A stretch of DNA of 64,000 nucleotides from an uncultured Williamsia sp. (GCF_947494875.1 NZ_CANLWM010000001.1:310001-374000), one strand, 5' to 3'. Shown: positions 32,815 to 42,058, counted from the first letter of the stretch. Notes: generated by a model not told the origin, from the sequence alone. A program made the numbers and translations.

Positions 32815-33585
32815 TCAGTCCAACCGGATGCCCGTGAGCTGGGCGCAGTAGTCGAGCAGGTCCTCCTGCTTCTCGATCGAGTGGGCGTCGGGATGCGTCG
32901 CGGCGACCTGCTGGTGGTAGAAGTGCTGTCCGGTGACCAGGGCCTCCGGGTCGTCGCTCGTGGCCAGCCAGGCCTGCGTGACGGGGCCGGCCTCGAGATC
33001 GTCGGTCGCCTCGTCTCCGCCGAGCTTCGTCGGCACCCAGCCCGGTTCGACCGAGTTGACGAACGCGTCGGGCCGTCGTCGGGCCACCGCGAAGGCCAGC
33101 ATGAGATCGAACAGTTTGCTGTCGGCGTAGGCCTGGTTCCCGTCCCATGGCCGGCGTGTCCACTGCGGGTCGGACAGATCTGCTACCCCGTTCTGGTGGA
33201 GGACGGAGCTCAGGTAGATCAACCGCTCGGACCAGGGCATCGATGCGGTGAGCACGTAGGGCGCGAGGACGTTGACCGCAAAGGTGCGGCTGAGGCCGTC
33301 CGGGGTCTCGATCCTCTCGGAGGCCCTGTATCCCAGCCCGACGTTGTGTATCACCGCGTCGAACGGTCCCGCGTCGGTGGCCTGCTCCGCGACGGACTTC
33401 ATCCCGCCGGTCTGCGAGACGTCGCCGACGACGATGTCCCGTGCGTCCGGCACCGTCTGACGGGTCTCCTCGGCGCGTGTCGCCGAACGTGCGTGCAGGG
33501 TGACGTGGTGGCCGTCGGCGATGAGCCGTTGCGCCGCCATGAGACCGAGTCCGTCGGTCGATCCGGTGATGAAGATGCTTGCCAT
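32815..33585 (-). CDS. SDR-family oxidoreductase (retinol dehydrogenase-like)
   Basis: 256 residues. Rossmann motif ITGSTDGLG, asparagine motif HNVGLG, IYLSSVLHQ and YADSK at the active site. Last gene of the six-gene minus-strand run, six bases after the small membrane protein. Substrate unknown. ATG at 33585 after GGAG. Confidence 0.88.
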   Translation of the reverse strand: MASIFITGSTDGLGLMAAQRLIADGHHVTLHARSATRAEETRQTVPDARDIVVGDVSQTGGMKSVAEQATDAGPFDAVIHNVGLGYRASERIETPDGLSRTFAVNVLAPYVLTASMPWSERLIYLSSVLHQNGVADLSDPQWTRRPWDGNQAYADSKLFDLMLAFAVARRRPDAFVNSVEPGWVPTKLGGDEATDDLEAGPVTQAWLATSDDPEALVTGQHFYHQQVAATHPDAHSIEKQEDLLDYCAQLTGIRLD

Positions 33586-33591
33586 TCGGTG

Positions 33592-34038
33592 TCACTCCTT
33601 GTCGTGAAGGGATGGGGATGATGCACGGCCGCGCACGATCAGGACGATCACCAGCGCCCAGGTGATGAGGACCGCGACGGTCAGGCCGAGGCCGTAGGGG
33701 CGGTCGAGGATGGTGCCGCTCTCGTCGTTGCCGGGCGCGGCCTGGGACGCCGACCGCGGATAGAGGACGGGGAGCGCCAGGAGCAGCAGCAACAGCGTGG
33801 CCGACGTCCCGGCCAGGACGGGCGGCCACAATCGTTGCGGTAGGACGGCTTTCACCCCGTGACCGGCAGCGATGCAGGCAGGGGCGAACACGGCGTCGTG
33901 GGCGACGAGTCCGGCTATGAGCCACACCGCGATCGAGATCTTGTCGGCGGCGCTCATATCCCAGAGCAGCGACAGCCCGAACCAGCCGACGGGTAGCGCG
34001 CCCAGGATCAGGATGAGGCGCACGATGCGGGTGATCAT
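33592..34038 (-). CDS. Integral membrane protein, unknown function
   Basis: 148 residues with four hydrophobic segments (about 4-25, 35-58, 74-92, 116-137) and a short basic cytoplasmic tail. No recognised domain. Its ATG overlaps the stop of the Mo-cofactor oxidoreductase (ATGA), so it is probably coupled to it and may help assembly or electron flow; that is inference. Confidence 0.72.
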   Translation of the reverse strand: MITRIVRLILILGALPVGWFGLSLLWDMSAADKISIAVWLIAGLVAHDAVFAPACIAAGHGVKAVLPQRLWPPVLAGTSATLLLLLLALPVLYPRSASQAAPGNDESGTILDRPYGLGLTVAVLITWALVIVLIVRGRASSPSLHDKE

Positions 34039-34637
34039 GTGACCTCGATCCGGGACAGCCACTTGGTCTGGAGGACTCCGGGACGGTTGGGGGTGATCAG
34101 TCGGCACGGGAACCCGTGGTCGAGGGTGAGCGGCTGACCATGGAGCTCGAGGGCGACCAGGGAGGCCGGGTCGCGGGCAAAGTTCGCCGGGAGCACGCTG
34201 ACGCCGTACATCCCGCGCTCGAGGGAGATGAAGCGGACGTCCCGGTCGGGGTCGCCCCCGACCATCGCGACGAGGTCGCGGACGCGGACGCCCCGCCATC
34301 CGGCTTGTGCGCTCCACCCCTCGACACACGCGATCGGGAGATCGCTCTCGTGCTGGGGCAGCCGCCGGAGCTGATCGAGGGTGAGCGACATCGTCCTGCC
34401 GTCGGCGGCGAGAGCGAGACGGTAGTCCGCACTCCGCGCGCCGTCGACGACGCCGGCCGCCGCCGCCGTCCGATTGACGGGAACCCCCTGCGGACCTTCA
34501 CCGGAACGCGGGGCGAGGAACGACACCCACCGCAGGAACGGCACCGTCTGGCCCGCGAACGCCACCACCGCGAGGCCCGCGGCAGCGACCGAGCCACCCA
34601 GGATCGCCCGCCGCGACACCGTGTGCTCGCCCGTCAT
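34035..34637 (-). CDS. Tat-exported molybdopterin-dependent oxidoreductase (sulfite oxidase/MsrP fold)
   Basis: 200 residues. The N-terminus has SRRAILGGSVAAAGLAVVAF, a twin-arginine signal (Arg9-Arg10). The mature part is the Oxidoreductase_molyb fold; Cys104 in IACVEGWSAQAGW is the expected Mo ligand, and GFPCRLITPNRPG is conserved. Family members reduce or oxidise sulfur or nitrogen compounds in the periplasm. The neighbouring cytochrome b gene overlaps it (ATGA), suggesting an MsrPQ-like electron chain. Substrate unknown. Confidence 0.87.
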   Translation of the reverse strand: MTGEHTVSRRAILGGSVAAAGLAVVAFAGQTVPFLRWVSFLAPRSGEGPQGVPVNRTAAAAGVVDGARSADYRLALAADGRTMSLTLDQLRRLPQHESDLPIACVEGWSAQAGWRGVRVRDLVAMVGGDPDRDVRFISLERGMYGVSVLPANFARDPASLVALELHGQPLTLDHGFPCRLITPNRPGVLQTKWLSRIEVT

Positions 34638-35227
34638 CGCGTCACCGGTTCGTTGTCGATCGCCTCGGTGGACTCGAGCGGAGACCGGAAGGCCGCCTGG
34701 ATGATCGGCAGCTTCACCGCGATGTGCACCATCAGCGCGGCCACGACGACGAAGGACATCGCGTAATGGGTCGTGGTGAAGAAGAACTTCCACGGATAGA
34801 ACTGCGCGGTGTTCATCAGTCCGGTGAACAGCTGGAAGATCATCGAGCTGACGAGCACGGCGATCGACAGGCGTTCCAGTGCGCGCAGCGGCGTACCGAT
34901 GACCGGTCGGGCGAACAGTCTCGGGTACACGAGTTGCAGCTTGATCAGCAGCAGCGGGATCGCCGCCGTCCCGGTGATCACATGCAGCCCCTGGCTGACG
35001 CGGTAGAGCCACGGCGGGTTCGACGGGAACCAGAACCAGCTCGGTGGGTGCTGGATCCAGTGGCTCAGCAGCCCTGTCGCGAGACACACCGCGACGCAGA
35101 TCCCCAGCATGAGCCCTACCCGGGCGACGATCCTCGGGCTTCGCGGTCCGACGTCGCTCTCTGGCGCGGGTGGTTTCGTGAATCCGATCGCGTACAGCGT
35201 CGCAGCGACCTCGGCCGGCCGGATCAT
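34634..35227 (-). CDS. Membrane cytochrome b (cytochrome b561/formate dehydrogenase gamma-like)
   Basis: 197 residues with four to five membrane helices. Candidate heme-ligand histidines are His56 (LLSHW), His82 (GLHVI), His154 (TTHYA) and His168 (MVHIA). It probably passes quinol electrons to the exported Mo oxidoreductase encoded next. Its ATG overlaps the crotonase stop and its own stop overlaps the oxidoreductase ATG, both as ATGA. Confidence 0.85.
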   Translation of the reverse strand: MIRPAEVAATLYAIGFTKPPAPESDVGPRSPRIVARVGLMLGICVAVCLATGLLSHWIQHPPSWFWFPSNPPWLYRVSQGLHVITGTAAIPLLLIKLQLVYPRLFARPVIGTPLRALERLSIAVLVSSMIFQLFTGLMNTAQFYPWKFFFTTTHYAMSFVVVAALMVHIAVKLPIIQAAFRSPLESTEAIDNEPVTR

Positions 35228-35982
35228 TGCTGGTAGGCGAGATCCGCAGCGGTGAGACCTTCCAGCGCCATGCCGAAGGGCACGCCTTCGACGATGCGCC
35301 GCAACAGCTTCTGGTTGAGGGTCTGCTTCTGCAGCGACCGGTACAGCTGGGGCTTCGCGGCGAGCGTGCGCGCGAGTTCCAGTCCGCGGGTGTACGCCTG
35401 GTCATGAGCGACGACCTCGTTGACCACGCCCCACCGCTCCGCGGTCGCCGCGTCGATCGTCTCGCCGGTCCAGAGCAGCCACTTCGCCCGCGCGGTGCCC
35501 GCGATCTCCTCCCACACCACCTGCAGTCCGTCGCCGGCGGTGATGCCGAAGGCGGGATGCGGGAAGTCGCCGTAGGTGGCGCGCTCGGAGGCGATGTGGA
35601 TGTCGGTGAGCAGCAGGTATTCCGAGTGGACGGTCGCCGGCCCGTTCGCGACGCCGACGACCGGCATGGGCAGGCTCAGCAGCCGCTGCAAGACGGCGAG
35701 CCCCTCGCGGCGGATCTTCTCCCACACGGCGGGCTTGTAGATCTCGCCCAGGCTGTCCCCGTCGATGCTGTCCATGAAGACATCTCCGGTACCGGTCATG
35801 ACGAGAGCCCGGTTGTCGGTGTCGAGGGCGATGGCCTCGAGGGCCGCCGGGAGGTCCTCATGTGTCTGACCGGTGAAGGTCACGGGGCCGCCGTCGGTGT
35901 GGAACCGCATCGTGAGGACGCCGTCGTCGGTGCGTTCGAAGGCGAGGTTCTCGAATCGGGTGAAGTAGGCGGGGTCTGACAT
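35224..35982 (-). CDS. Enoyl-CoA hydratase/isomerase (crotonase) family protein
   Basis: 252 residues. Crotonase fold with ALVMTGTGDVFMDSIDGDS and PVVGVANGPATVHSEYLLLTDIHIASERATYGDFP. The usual oxyanion glycine and catalytic glutamate contexts are altered, so the exact reaction (hydration, isomerisation or hydrolysis) cannot be read. ATG at 35982 after GGGAG. It sits between a peroxiredoxin and a cytochrome b, an unusual setting for this family. Confidence 0.85.
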   Translation of the reverse strand: MSDPAYFTRFENLAFERTDDGVLTMRFHTDGGPVTFTGQTHEDLPAALEAIALDTDNRALVMTGTGDVFMDSIDGDSLGEIYKPAVWEKIRREGLAVLQRLLSLPMPVVGVANGPATVHSEYLLLTDIHIASERATYGDFPHPAFGITAGDGLQVVWEEIAGTARAKWLLWTGETIDAATAERWGVVNEVVAHDQAYTRGLELARTLAAKPQLYRSLQKQTLNQKLLRRIVEGVPFGMALEGLTAADLAYQQ

Positions 35983-36035
35983 GGGTGAACTCCCTGGGGG
36001 TGAGATGTCGTGAATTGCTCGGTGGCCGAACGGGT

Positions 36036-36704
36036 TCAGCGCTTCAGGTCGTCGACTGCCGTGATGATCTGCGCCGACTCCGTGCGCGTCGTGTAGTTCG
36101 GGTGCACGTCGATGAACCGCACCGTGCGGGTCTCGTCGATGACGACGACGGTGGGGAACGGCAGTTCGGCGGTGCCGTCGGCGTTCAGCTCGGTGACGTC
36201 GAGTCCCAGCTCGCGCTGCGCCGCGAGGGCGTCGGGGTTGGTCGGCGCGATGATCCCGAGACTGCGGGCGACGGCGTTCCCCGGGTCGGACAGGACCGTG
36301 TAGGTCAGCTCGTCGCTCTCCTGGACGCTGAGCGACCCGTCCGGCTTCTGCGGGCTCAGGGCCACCAGGGTGACACCCCGCTCCTCCAACGCGGGTTCGA
36401 GTTCCTGTTGGTAGGCGCGCAGGGCGATGTTGCAGAACGGGCACCACGCGCCCCGGTAGAACACGAGAACGGCCGGGCGACCGCCGAGTTCGTCCGAGAG
36501 CCGTGTCGACGACCCGTCGACCGCCAGCACGTCGGCGTCCGGGAGCGTCGTGCCGACGGCGGCGACGTCGTCGGGGACGCCGGCGGCGTCGAGCGCGTCA
36601 CGGTCGGCGTCGAAGGCGTCGGAGACCGCGGCCGGGAACTGGATGCGGGATCCCTCCAGGGTGGCGGTCAACTGGTCGGTCATGGAGTCCTGCGCTGCAG
36701 TCAT
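36036..36704 (-). CDS. AhpC/TSA-family peroxiredoxin
   Basis: 222 residues. Thioredoxin fold with the peroxidatic cysteine in FYRGAWCPFCN and later FPTVVVIDETRTVRFIDVH. It probably reduces peroxides or thiol oxidants. ATG at 36704 with AGGA upstream. First gene of the six-gene run, 53 bases ahead of the crotonase, and divergent from a TetR gene; the operator lies between. Confidence 0.9.
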   Translation of the reverse strand: MTAAQDSMTDQLTATLEGSRIQFPAAVSDAFDADRDALDAAGVPDDVAAVGTTLPDADVLAVDGSSTRLSDELGGRPAVLVFYRGAWCPFCNIALRAYQQELEPALEERGVTLVALSPQKPDGSLSVQESDELTYTVLSDPGNAVARSLGIIAPTNPDALAAQRELGLDVTELNADGTAELPFPTVVVIDETRTVRFIDVHPNYTTRTESAQIITAVDDLKR

Positions 36705-36770
36705 CGTCTCGTCCTCGTGTCGGCTGTACCGGGGGCGCCCCCCGGTGATGATCACCGTGCCCCGCAGAAA

Positions 36771-36788
36771 CTGGATTGTCCACTCCAG
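36771..36788. promoter_or_regulatory. Palindrome in the peroxiredoxin/TetR divergent gap
   Basis: TGGA-TTG-TCCA (36772-36782) is a perfect palindrome, and CTGGA (36771-36775) with TCCAG (36784-36788) makes a wider overlapping one. It lies 20 bases before the TetR ATG. A GC-rich near-palindrome at 36728-36746 lies next to it. Confidence 0.6.
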
Positions 36789-36807
36789 AAAAAGGTAGGG
36801 TGTGCGC

Positions 36808-37440
36808 ATGACGACCGACGCGCTGCGCACCAGCACCGGACGACCGTTGACGAGTCGGGGCCGACGGACGCGGGAACGCATCGTCACCGCGGCGGCGGAG
36901 TTGATGCTCGACGTCGGCGTGAGCGGCACGACGATGGAGGACGTCCGTGACCGCGCGGAGGTCAGCAGTTCGCAGATCTACCACTACTTCTCGGACAAGG
37001 ACGAGCTCGTGCGGGCGGTGATCGCCTACCAGGACGAGACCATCGTCGGCACCCACGAGGGGGTGTTCGCCGAGCTCGACTCGCTCGACGGACTGCGCCG
37101 GTGGTGCGCGGGGATCGTCGAGTACCAACGGCTCGGAGGGTGTTCGGGCGGGTGCCCGCTCGGATCGCTCGGCGCGCAGGTCGCAGAGACAGATCCCGAC
37201 GCCCGTGCGGCGGTCGCGAGTGCGTTGACCCGGTGGGAACGCGCGATTCGTCGGGGATACGACTCGATGCGGTCCCGCGGAGTCCTCGCCGACGACGTCG
37301 ACACCGCACCACTCGCCCAGTCGACGCTCGCCGCGCTCCAGGGAGGTCTGTTGATGGCGCAGATCCAGCGCAGCACGGCACCGCTCGAGGCGTCCCTCGG
37401 CGCCGTGGTGCGCCACGTCGAGCTGCTCGCCGTCGGGTGA
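36808..37440 (+). CDS. TetR-family transcriptional regulator
   Basis: 210 residues. Helix-turn-helix TTMEDVRDRAEVSSSQIYHYFSDKDELVRAVI is textbook TetR. The C-terminal domain has two cysteines close together (GGCSGGCPLG), a possible thiol switch given the divergent peroxiredoxin, though this is speculation. ATG at 36808 follows GGTAGGG; an in-frame GTG at 36802 is less well placed. Probably controls the six-gene operon. Confidence 0.9.
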   Translation: MTTDALRTSTGRPLTSRGRRTRERIVTAAAELMLDVGVSGTTMEDVRDRAEVSSSQIYHYFSDKDELVRAVIAYQDETIVGTHEGVFAELDSLDGLRRWCAGIVEYQRLGGCSGGCPLGSLGAQVAETDPDARAAVASALTRWERAIRRGYDSMRSRGVLADDVDTAPLAQSTLAALQGGLLMAQIQRSTAPLEASLGAVVRHVELLAVG

Positions 37441-37484
37441 CGGACCGCGGCGTCGATGTCGCACCCGCGTGCCACCATGGGCCG

Positions 37485-40370
37485 GTGAGTTCCACCCCGC
37501 CGACGCACGCGCTGTGGCGGCCGGGGGTCGGGCTGTCGCTGTGGTTCACCGACCCCTCCGGGGCGGTGACGTCCGAGCCCGGTGACGACCTGCCGGCTCC
37601 CGTCGCCGGGCTGGTCGACGGGAGGTCGCTGCGTCGCACGGTCGCCATCCGCATCGGTGAGGCGACGGTGCACGCGGGCACACTGACCCTGGGCCCGGCG
37701 GCGGCCGTCGCCCTCCTCGACGATCCCGACCTCGGTGACTCCCCCGGTGGCGAACTCGTCTTCTATCGCCATGTGACGCAGGCAGTTCGACGATTCGTCA
37801 CGTCCGGCGCGGTGGCGCCGTCGGTCGCGTGGGTCGGTGGCTCCTGGAGTGTCCGGTGGATCCCGGTCCCGACCACCCGCTGGCGGACATGGCTGTCGCA
37901 GGCGTGCGCCGCCGCACCTCAGGTCGTCGTCGACAACGGTGGCGCCGAGGCCGTCGACGACTTCTGCCGGGAGATCGTCGACCTCACCTGCCGGGAACGA
38001 TGCCGGGACATCCCCGCCGGCGCGGTGCGGTCTCCGTTCGTGCGGTCGCTGCTGCTGGACGCGGAGAGCGCGATCGCCTCCGACCGCGCATCGGCTGCGT
38101 CACGCATGTGGCAGGACTGGTCCGACACGGTCCGCGAGGGCGAGAGCTCGCTGGTGCTGCGGCTGCACGAGCCGACCGCCCCCGCCGATCCCGACCTCGT
38201 CGAGATGGACGCCGAGTACTGGCGACTCCAGGTGTGCCGACGCACCGCCGACGGCGACGAGCCGCTCGAGATCCGGCGGCTGTCGCCGCTCGAGCTCGAC
38301 GAGATCACCACCGAGCTCGCCGGCGCGGTGCGGGTGTTCGAGCCCCTCGCCCGCGCCGGTCACGACGACCACACCCTCGACTTCCTGCTCGACACCGAGA
38401 CCGTCGGCGCCCTCCTCGATCACGGCGCAACCGCCCTCGGGGACTCCGGCATCGGGGTCCTGCTGCCGCGGACGATCGCCGTCGCGACGCCCACACTGTC
38501 GCTGCGCGGTGTCGCGCCCGGCGCGACGGTGCAGCGCTCGGTGATGGCGGGACTCGCCGAGATCCGGGACTTCCAGTGGCAGCTGGCTCTCGGCGACACC
38601 GTCCTCGACGAGGGCGAGCTGCGCTCACTGGCCGAACAGAAGGGCAGCCTCGTCCGTGTCCGCGGGGTGTGGGTGCGCGCCGACGGCGCGTCGCTGCGCC
38701 GGGCCGCGGAGTTCATCACCACCCAGCAGGCGCTCGCGGCGTCCGGTCATCCCCCCGACATGGGCGAACTGTTCGGGCTCGTCACCGGCTCCGGCGGACC
38801 CGGCATCCCCGTCAGCTCGGTGTCGGGCCTGTCCTGGCTCGACGACATCGCCGATCAGGGCGCGGTCCGGCCGGATCCGCGGCCCGTTCCCGACACCCTC
38901 GTCGCCGACCTCCGGCCCTATCAGCACCGCGGCGTCGAGTGGCTCGCGCACCTGTCCGACCTCGGGATCGGGGCCGTTCTCGCCGACGACATGGGACTGG
39001 GCAAGACAATCCAGGTCATCGCACTGCTGTGCGGGGAGCGCGAAGACCGGGCCGACGACGGGCCTGGTCCGACGCTCATCGTGTGCCCGATGTCGGTGGT
39101 GGGCAACTGGGAACGCGAGATCGCACGCTTCGCACCGCATCTGCGGGTGCTGGTCCACCACGGCCCGGGCCGGACCCGCGCCGCGCGGTTCGCCGCCGCC
39201 GTGGCGACGGCCGACGTCGTGGTCACGACCTACGCCATCACCGTCCGCGACAAGGAGTCGCTCGCGACGGTCGACTGGGAACGCGTCGTCGTCGACGAGG
39301 CCCAACACGTCAAGAACGTCTCCACCGCTGCGGCGCGCGCCGTCCGCGCGGTCCGCGCACGCCACCGCGTCGCCCTCACCGGCACACCGGTGGAGAACCG
39401 CCTCGAGGACCTGCGTGCCGTCGTGGACCTCGTCAATCCCGGACTGCTGGGGTCGCCGTCCGCCTTCAAGGCCCGGTTCGCCGAGGCGATCGAACGCGAA
39501 CGCGACCCCGAGGCGGTCCGACGCCTGGCCGCGATCACCCAGCCGTTCATCCTGCGGCGCGTCAAGACCGACCCCGCCGTCGTCGCGGACCTGCCCGCGA
39601 AGACGGAGCTCACGGTGCGCGCCAACCTCACGGTCGAGCAGGCGGCTCTCTACCGCGCCGTCACCGACGACCTCATGGCGGCGCTCGGGAAGGTGGAGTC
39701 GGACGCGACACACGAGGGCCACCGCGTCCGGACGGTCCTCGCCGCGCTGACGCGACTGAAGCAGGTGTGCAACCACCCCGCCCACTTCCTCGGCGACGGG
39801 TCACCGCTGCTGCGCCGCAACGCACACCGGTCTGGCAAACTCGAACTCCTCGCCGACATCGTCGACACGATCGTCGCCGACGGCGAACGCGCCCTGCTGT
39901 TCACACAGTTCACGGCGTTCGGAGAGATGCTCGCGCCGTGGCTGGCCGCCCGCCTCGACACACCGATCCCCTTCCTGCACGGCGGGGTGGGGCGCACGGC
40001 ACGCGACGGGATGGTCGAGCAGTTCTCCGCCGACGACGGTCCACCCCTGATGATCGCGTCGTTGAAGGCAGGCGGCACCGGCCTCAACCTCACCGCGGCC
40101 AATCACGTGCTGCACGTCGACCGCTGGTGGAATCCCGCCGTCGAGGACCAGGCGACCGACCGCGCCCACCGCATCGGGCAGCAGCGTGAGGTGGAGGTGC
40201 GCACGTTCGTGTGCATCGGCACCATCGAGGAGCGGATCGACGCGATGATCCGGGACAAGCGGACGCTGTCGGACCTCACCGTGACGTCGGGGGAGCACTG
40301 GCTCGCCGACATCGGCGACGACGAACTCCACGACCTCATCCGCCTGCGTGACGAGGCGGTGGGCGAATGA
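37485..40370 (+). CDS. SNF2-family DEAD/DEAH ATPase
   Basis: 961 residues. N-terminal bacterial SNF2 domain (about 1-450), then the helicase core: motif I DDMGLGKTIQ (about 499), motif II VVDEAQH (about 602), motif III ALTGTPVENR, and motif VI ATDRAHRIGQQ (about 888). These ATPases move along duplex DNA and remodel protein-DNA complexes; bacterial roles are poorly known but often in DNA repair or transcription recovery. GTG at 37485. A SWIM zinc-finger gene overlaps the stop (ATGA), a widespread pairing. Confidence 0.93.
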   Translation: MSSTPPTHALWRPGVGLSLWFTDPSGAVTSEPGDDLPAPVAGLVDGRSLRRTVAIRIGEATVHAGTLTLGPAAAVALLDDPDLGDSPGGELVFYRHVTQAVRRFVTSGAVAPSVAWVGGSWSVRWIPVPTTRWRTWLSQACAAAPQVVVDNGGAEAVDDFCREIVDLTCRERCRDIPAGAVRSPFVRSLLLDAESAIASDRASAASRMWQDWSDTVREGESSLVLRLHEPTAPADPDLVEMDAEYWRLQVCRRTADGDEPLEIRRLSPLELDEITTELAGAVRVFEPLARAGHDDHTLDFLLDTETVGALLDHGATALGDSGIGVLLPRTIAVATPTLSLRGVAPGATVQRSVMAGLAEIRDFQWQLALGDTVLDEGELRSLAEQKGSLVRVRGVWVRADGASLRRAAEFITTQQALAASGHPPDMGELFGLVTGSGGPGIPVSSVSGLSWLDDIADQGAVRPDPRPVPDTLVADLRPYQHRGVEWLAHLSDLGIGAVLADDMGLGKTIQVIALLCGEREDRADDGPGPTLIVCPMSVVGNWEREIARFAPHLRVLVHHGPGRTRAARFAAAVATADVVVTTYAITVRDKESLATVDWERVVVDEAQHVKNVSTAAARAVRAVRARHRVALTGTPVENRLEDLRAVVDLVNPGLLGSPSAFKARFAEAIERERDPEAVRRLAAITQPFILRRVKTDPAVVADLPAKTELTVRANLTVEQAALYRAVTDDLMAALGKVESDATHEGHRVRTVLAALTRLKQVCNHPAHFLGDGSPLLRRNAHRSGKLELLADIVDTIVADGERALLFTQFTAFGEMLAPWLAARLDTPIPFLHGGVGRTARDGMVEQFSADDGPPLMIASLKAGGTGLNLTAANHVLHVDRWWNPAVEDQATDRAHRIGQQREVEVRTFVCIGTIEERIDAMIRDKRTLSDLTVTSGEHWLADIGDDELHDLIRLRDEAVGE

Positions 40371-41140
40371 GTCCCCGGGGCAGAGGATCTCGACGCGGCG
40401 ACACGCCGCTGCGCGGGTACGGTCGCACGTCGTGGGCACGTGCGGTGCTCGACATCGCCGACCGTCCCGCCGACACCCGCCGGGTGAACAAGGCACGCAG
40501 CTACTTCCGTGAGCGGACTGTTCACGACTTCCGCGTGCACCCCGGCGTGGTCAGCGCCCTGGTCCAGGGCAGTCAGCTCGACCCGTTCGAGACCGCTCTG
40601 CGGTTCCGCACCGTCGAACCCGACACCGTCGTCTCACTGCTGCGGGCCCAGGACGCCACCGACGATCTCCTCGCGGTGGCCCGCGGCGAGCAGCCCGCCA
40701 CGCTCGGCGCGATGGTCCTGCCCACGGAGGCAGCCGATCTCACCGTCGAGTGCTCCTGTCCCGACGACGAACCGCACTGCATCCACGTACTCGCCGTCGC
40801 CTACGAACTCGCAGCCCGCATCGACGACAGCCCGGGGGTCGCGCTGGCGATGATGGGTGCCGACGTGCCCACGCTCCTGACCCGGATGCGCGGCGAGCCC
40901 ACCGCAGACGAGTCGACGACACGTCGCGATGACGCCCCTCCTCGCCGGCCCACCGACGATCCGTTCGCGGTCGGGGTGCTGCCCCCGCTGCCCACCCCGC
41001 CCGACTTCGACGTCCTCGCCGAACTCGACACGGACGGGCTGGCCCGGGCACTGCGCGCATCGGGCGTCGCGGCGCTCGACGTCGCCGAGGTCACCGACGA
41101 ACTCGCCGAGGTGCTCGCGCGCGTCCGCGAGCGTGGGTGA
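40367..41140 (+). CDS. SWIM zinc-finger protein, partner of SNF2 ATPase
   Basis: 257 residues. The zinc-binding C-x-C-x(n)-C-x-H is visible as CSCPDDEPHCIHVLAVAYELA (about 127-148). SWIM domains bind DNA or proteins and are routinely encoded beside bacterial SNF2 genes. The C-terminal half is Pro/Asp-rich and probably flexible. The ATG overlaps the SNF2 stop. Confidence 0.9.
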   Translation: MSPRGRGSRRGDTPLRGYGRTSWARAVLDIADRPADTRRVNKARSYFRERTVHDFRVHPGVVSALVQGSQLDPFETALRFRTVEPDTVVSLLRAQDATDDLLAVARGEQPATLGAMVLPTEAADLTVECSCPDDEPHCIHVLAVAYELAARIDDSPGVALAMMGADVPTLLTRMRGEPTADESTTRRDDAPPRRPTDDPFAVGVLPPLPTPPDFDVLAELDTDGLARALRASGVAALDVAEVTDELAEVLARVRERG

Positions 41141-42030
41141 CGATCGTCGTCATGGCCAGCCCGATGATGCACCTGACCGCAGTAGTCGTCCGCGTGCGCT
41201 ATCGGCGACGGATGCGCACGGCCGAGCATGCGCGCCGCCGGATGGCGTCGCCCGGTTCGCCTGCCGATCCCCCGTCGTCGCTGCGACGGAACCACACGGT
41301 CGAGGAGACGGCCGTCGACGGATTACGGTGCTGGACCGTCACACCGGCCGCGCCGACGGGCCGTGGGGTTCTGTACCTGCACGGCGGCGCCTACATCGCA
41401 CCGATCACCGGATTCCACTGGCGCCTGATCGAGCGTCTCGCCGACGCGGGTCTGCGGGTCGTGATCCCGCTGTACGGGTTGGCCCCCGCCCACACCGCCG
41501 CCGAGGCCTTCCCGTTCGTGCGGAGATGCTTCGACGATCTCGTGCAGGACGTCGGTGTCGAGAACACGACGATCGCCGGCGATTCCGCCGGTGGCGGTCT
41601 CGCCCTGGGAATCACGCAGGTCCTCGCGGCCGACGGCATCCGTCCGGCGCGACTGGCCCTCATCGCGCCCTGGCTCGACATCGCCCTCACCGACCCCGGC
41701 GTCGACGACATCGCGCGGCACGATCCGTGGCTCGTCCCGGCCGGCCTGCGCGAGGCCGGACGGGCATGGCGCGGGGAGCTGTCCCCCGAGGACCCGCGGG
41801 TCAGCCCCCTGCGGGGTCGCGTCGAGGGACTGCCGCCGACAACGGTGTACATCGGTGACCGCGACATCTTCCTGCCCGACGCCCTGCACCTCGTCGACGA
41901 CATCCGCGCTGCCGGCGGCGAGGTGGAGCTCGTCGAACAGCCCGGCGCCGTCCACGCATACCCCCTCACCCCGACGCCCGAGGGACGGGACGCGTCGCGA
42001 CGGATCGTTGCGGAGGCCGTCGGGATGTGA
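41137..42030 (+). CDS. Alpha/beta hydrolase, hormone-sensitive-lipase-type esterase
   Basis: 297 residues. Oxyanion motif HGGAY, nucleophile GDSAGGG, acid in YIGDRDIF and histidine in GAVHAYP give a full catalytic triad. It hydrolyses short acyl esters; the natural substrate is unknown. The GTG overlaps the SWIM stop (GTGA); an ATG five codons in is an alternative. No signal peptide is clear, though the N-terminus is hydrophobic. Confidence 0.88.
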   Translation: MTIVVMASPMMHLTAVVVRVRYRRRMRTAEHARRRMASPGSPADPPSSLRRNHTVEETAVDGLRCWTVTPAAPTGRGVLYLHGGAYIAPITGFHWRLIERLADAGLRVVIPLYGLAPAHTAAEAFPFVRRCFDDLVQDVGVENTTIAGDSAGGGLALGITQVLAADGIRPARLALIAPWLDIALTDPGVDDIARHDPWLVPAGLREAGRAWRGELSPEDPRVSPLRGRVEGLPPTTVYIGDRDIFLPDALHLVDDIRAAGGEVELVEQPGAVHAYPLTPTPEGRDASRRIVAEAVGM

Positions 42031-42058
42031 CGGCCGCGGCAGGTGTCAGGATCGGACG

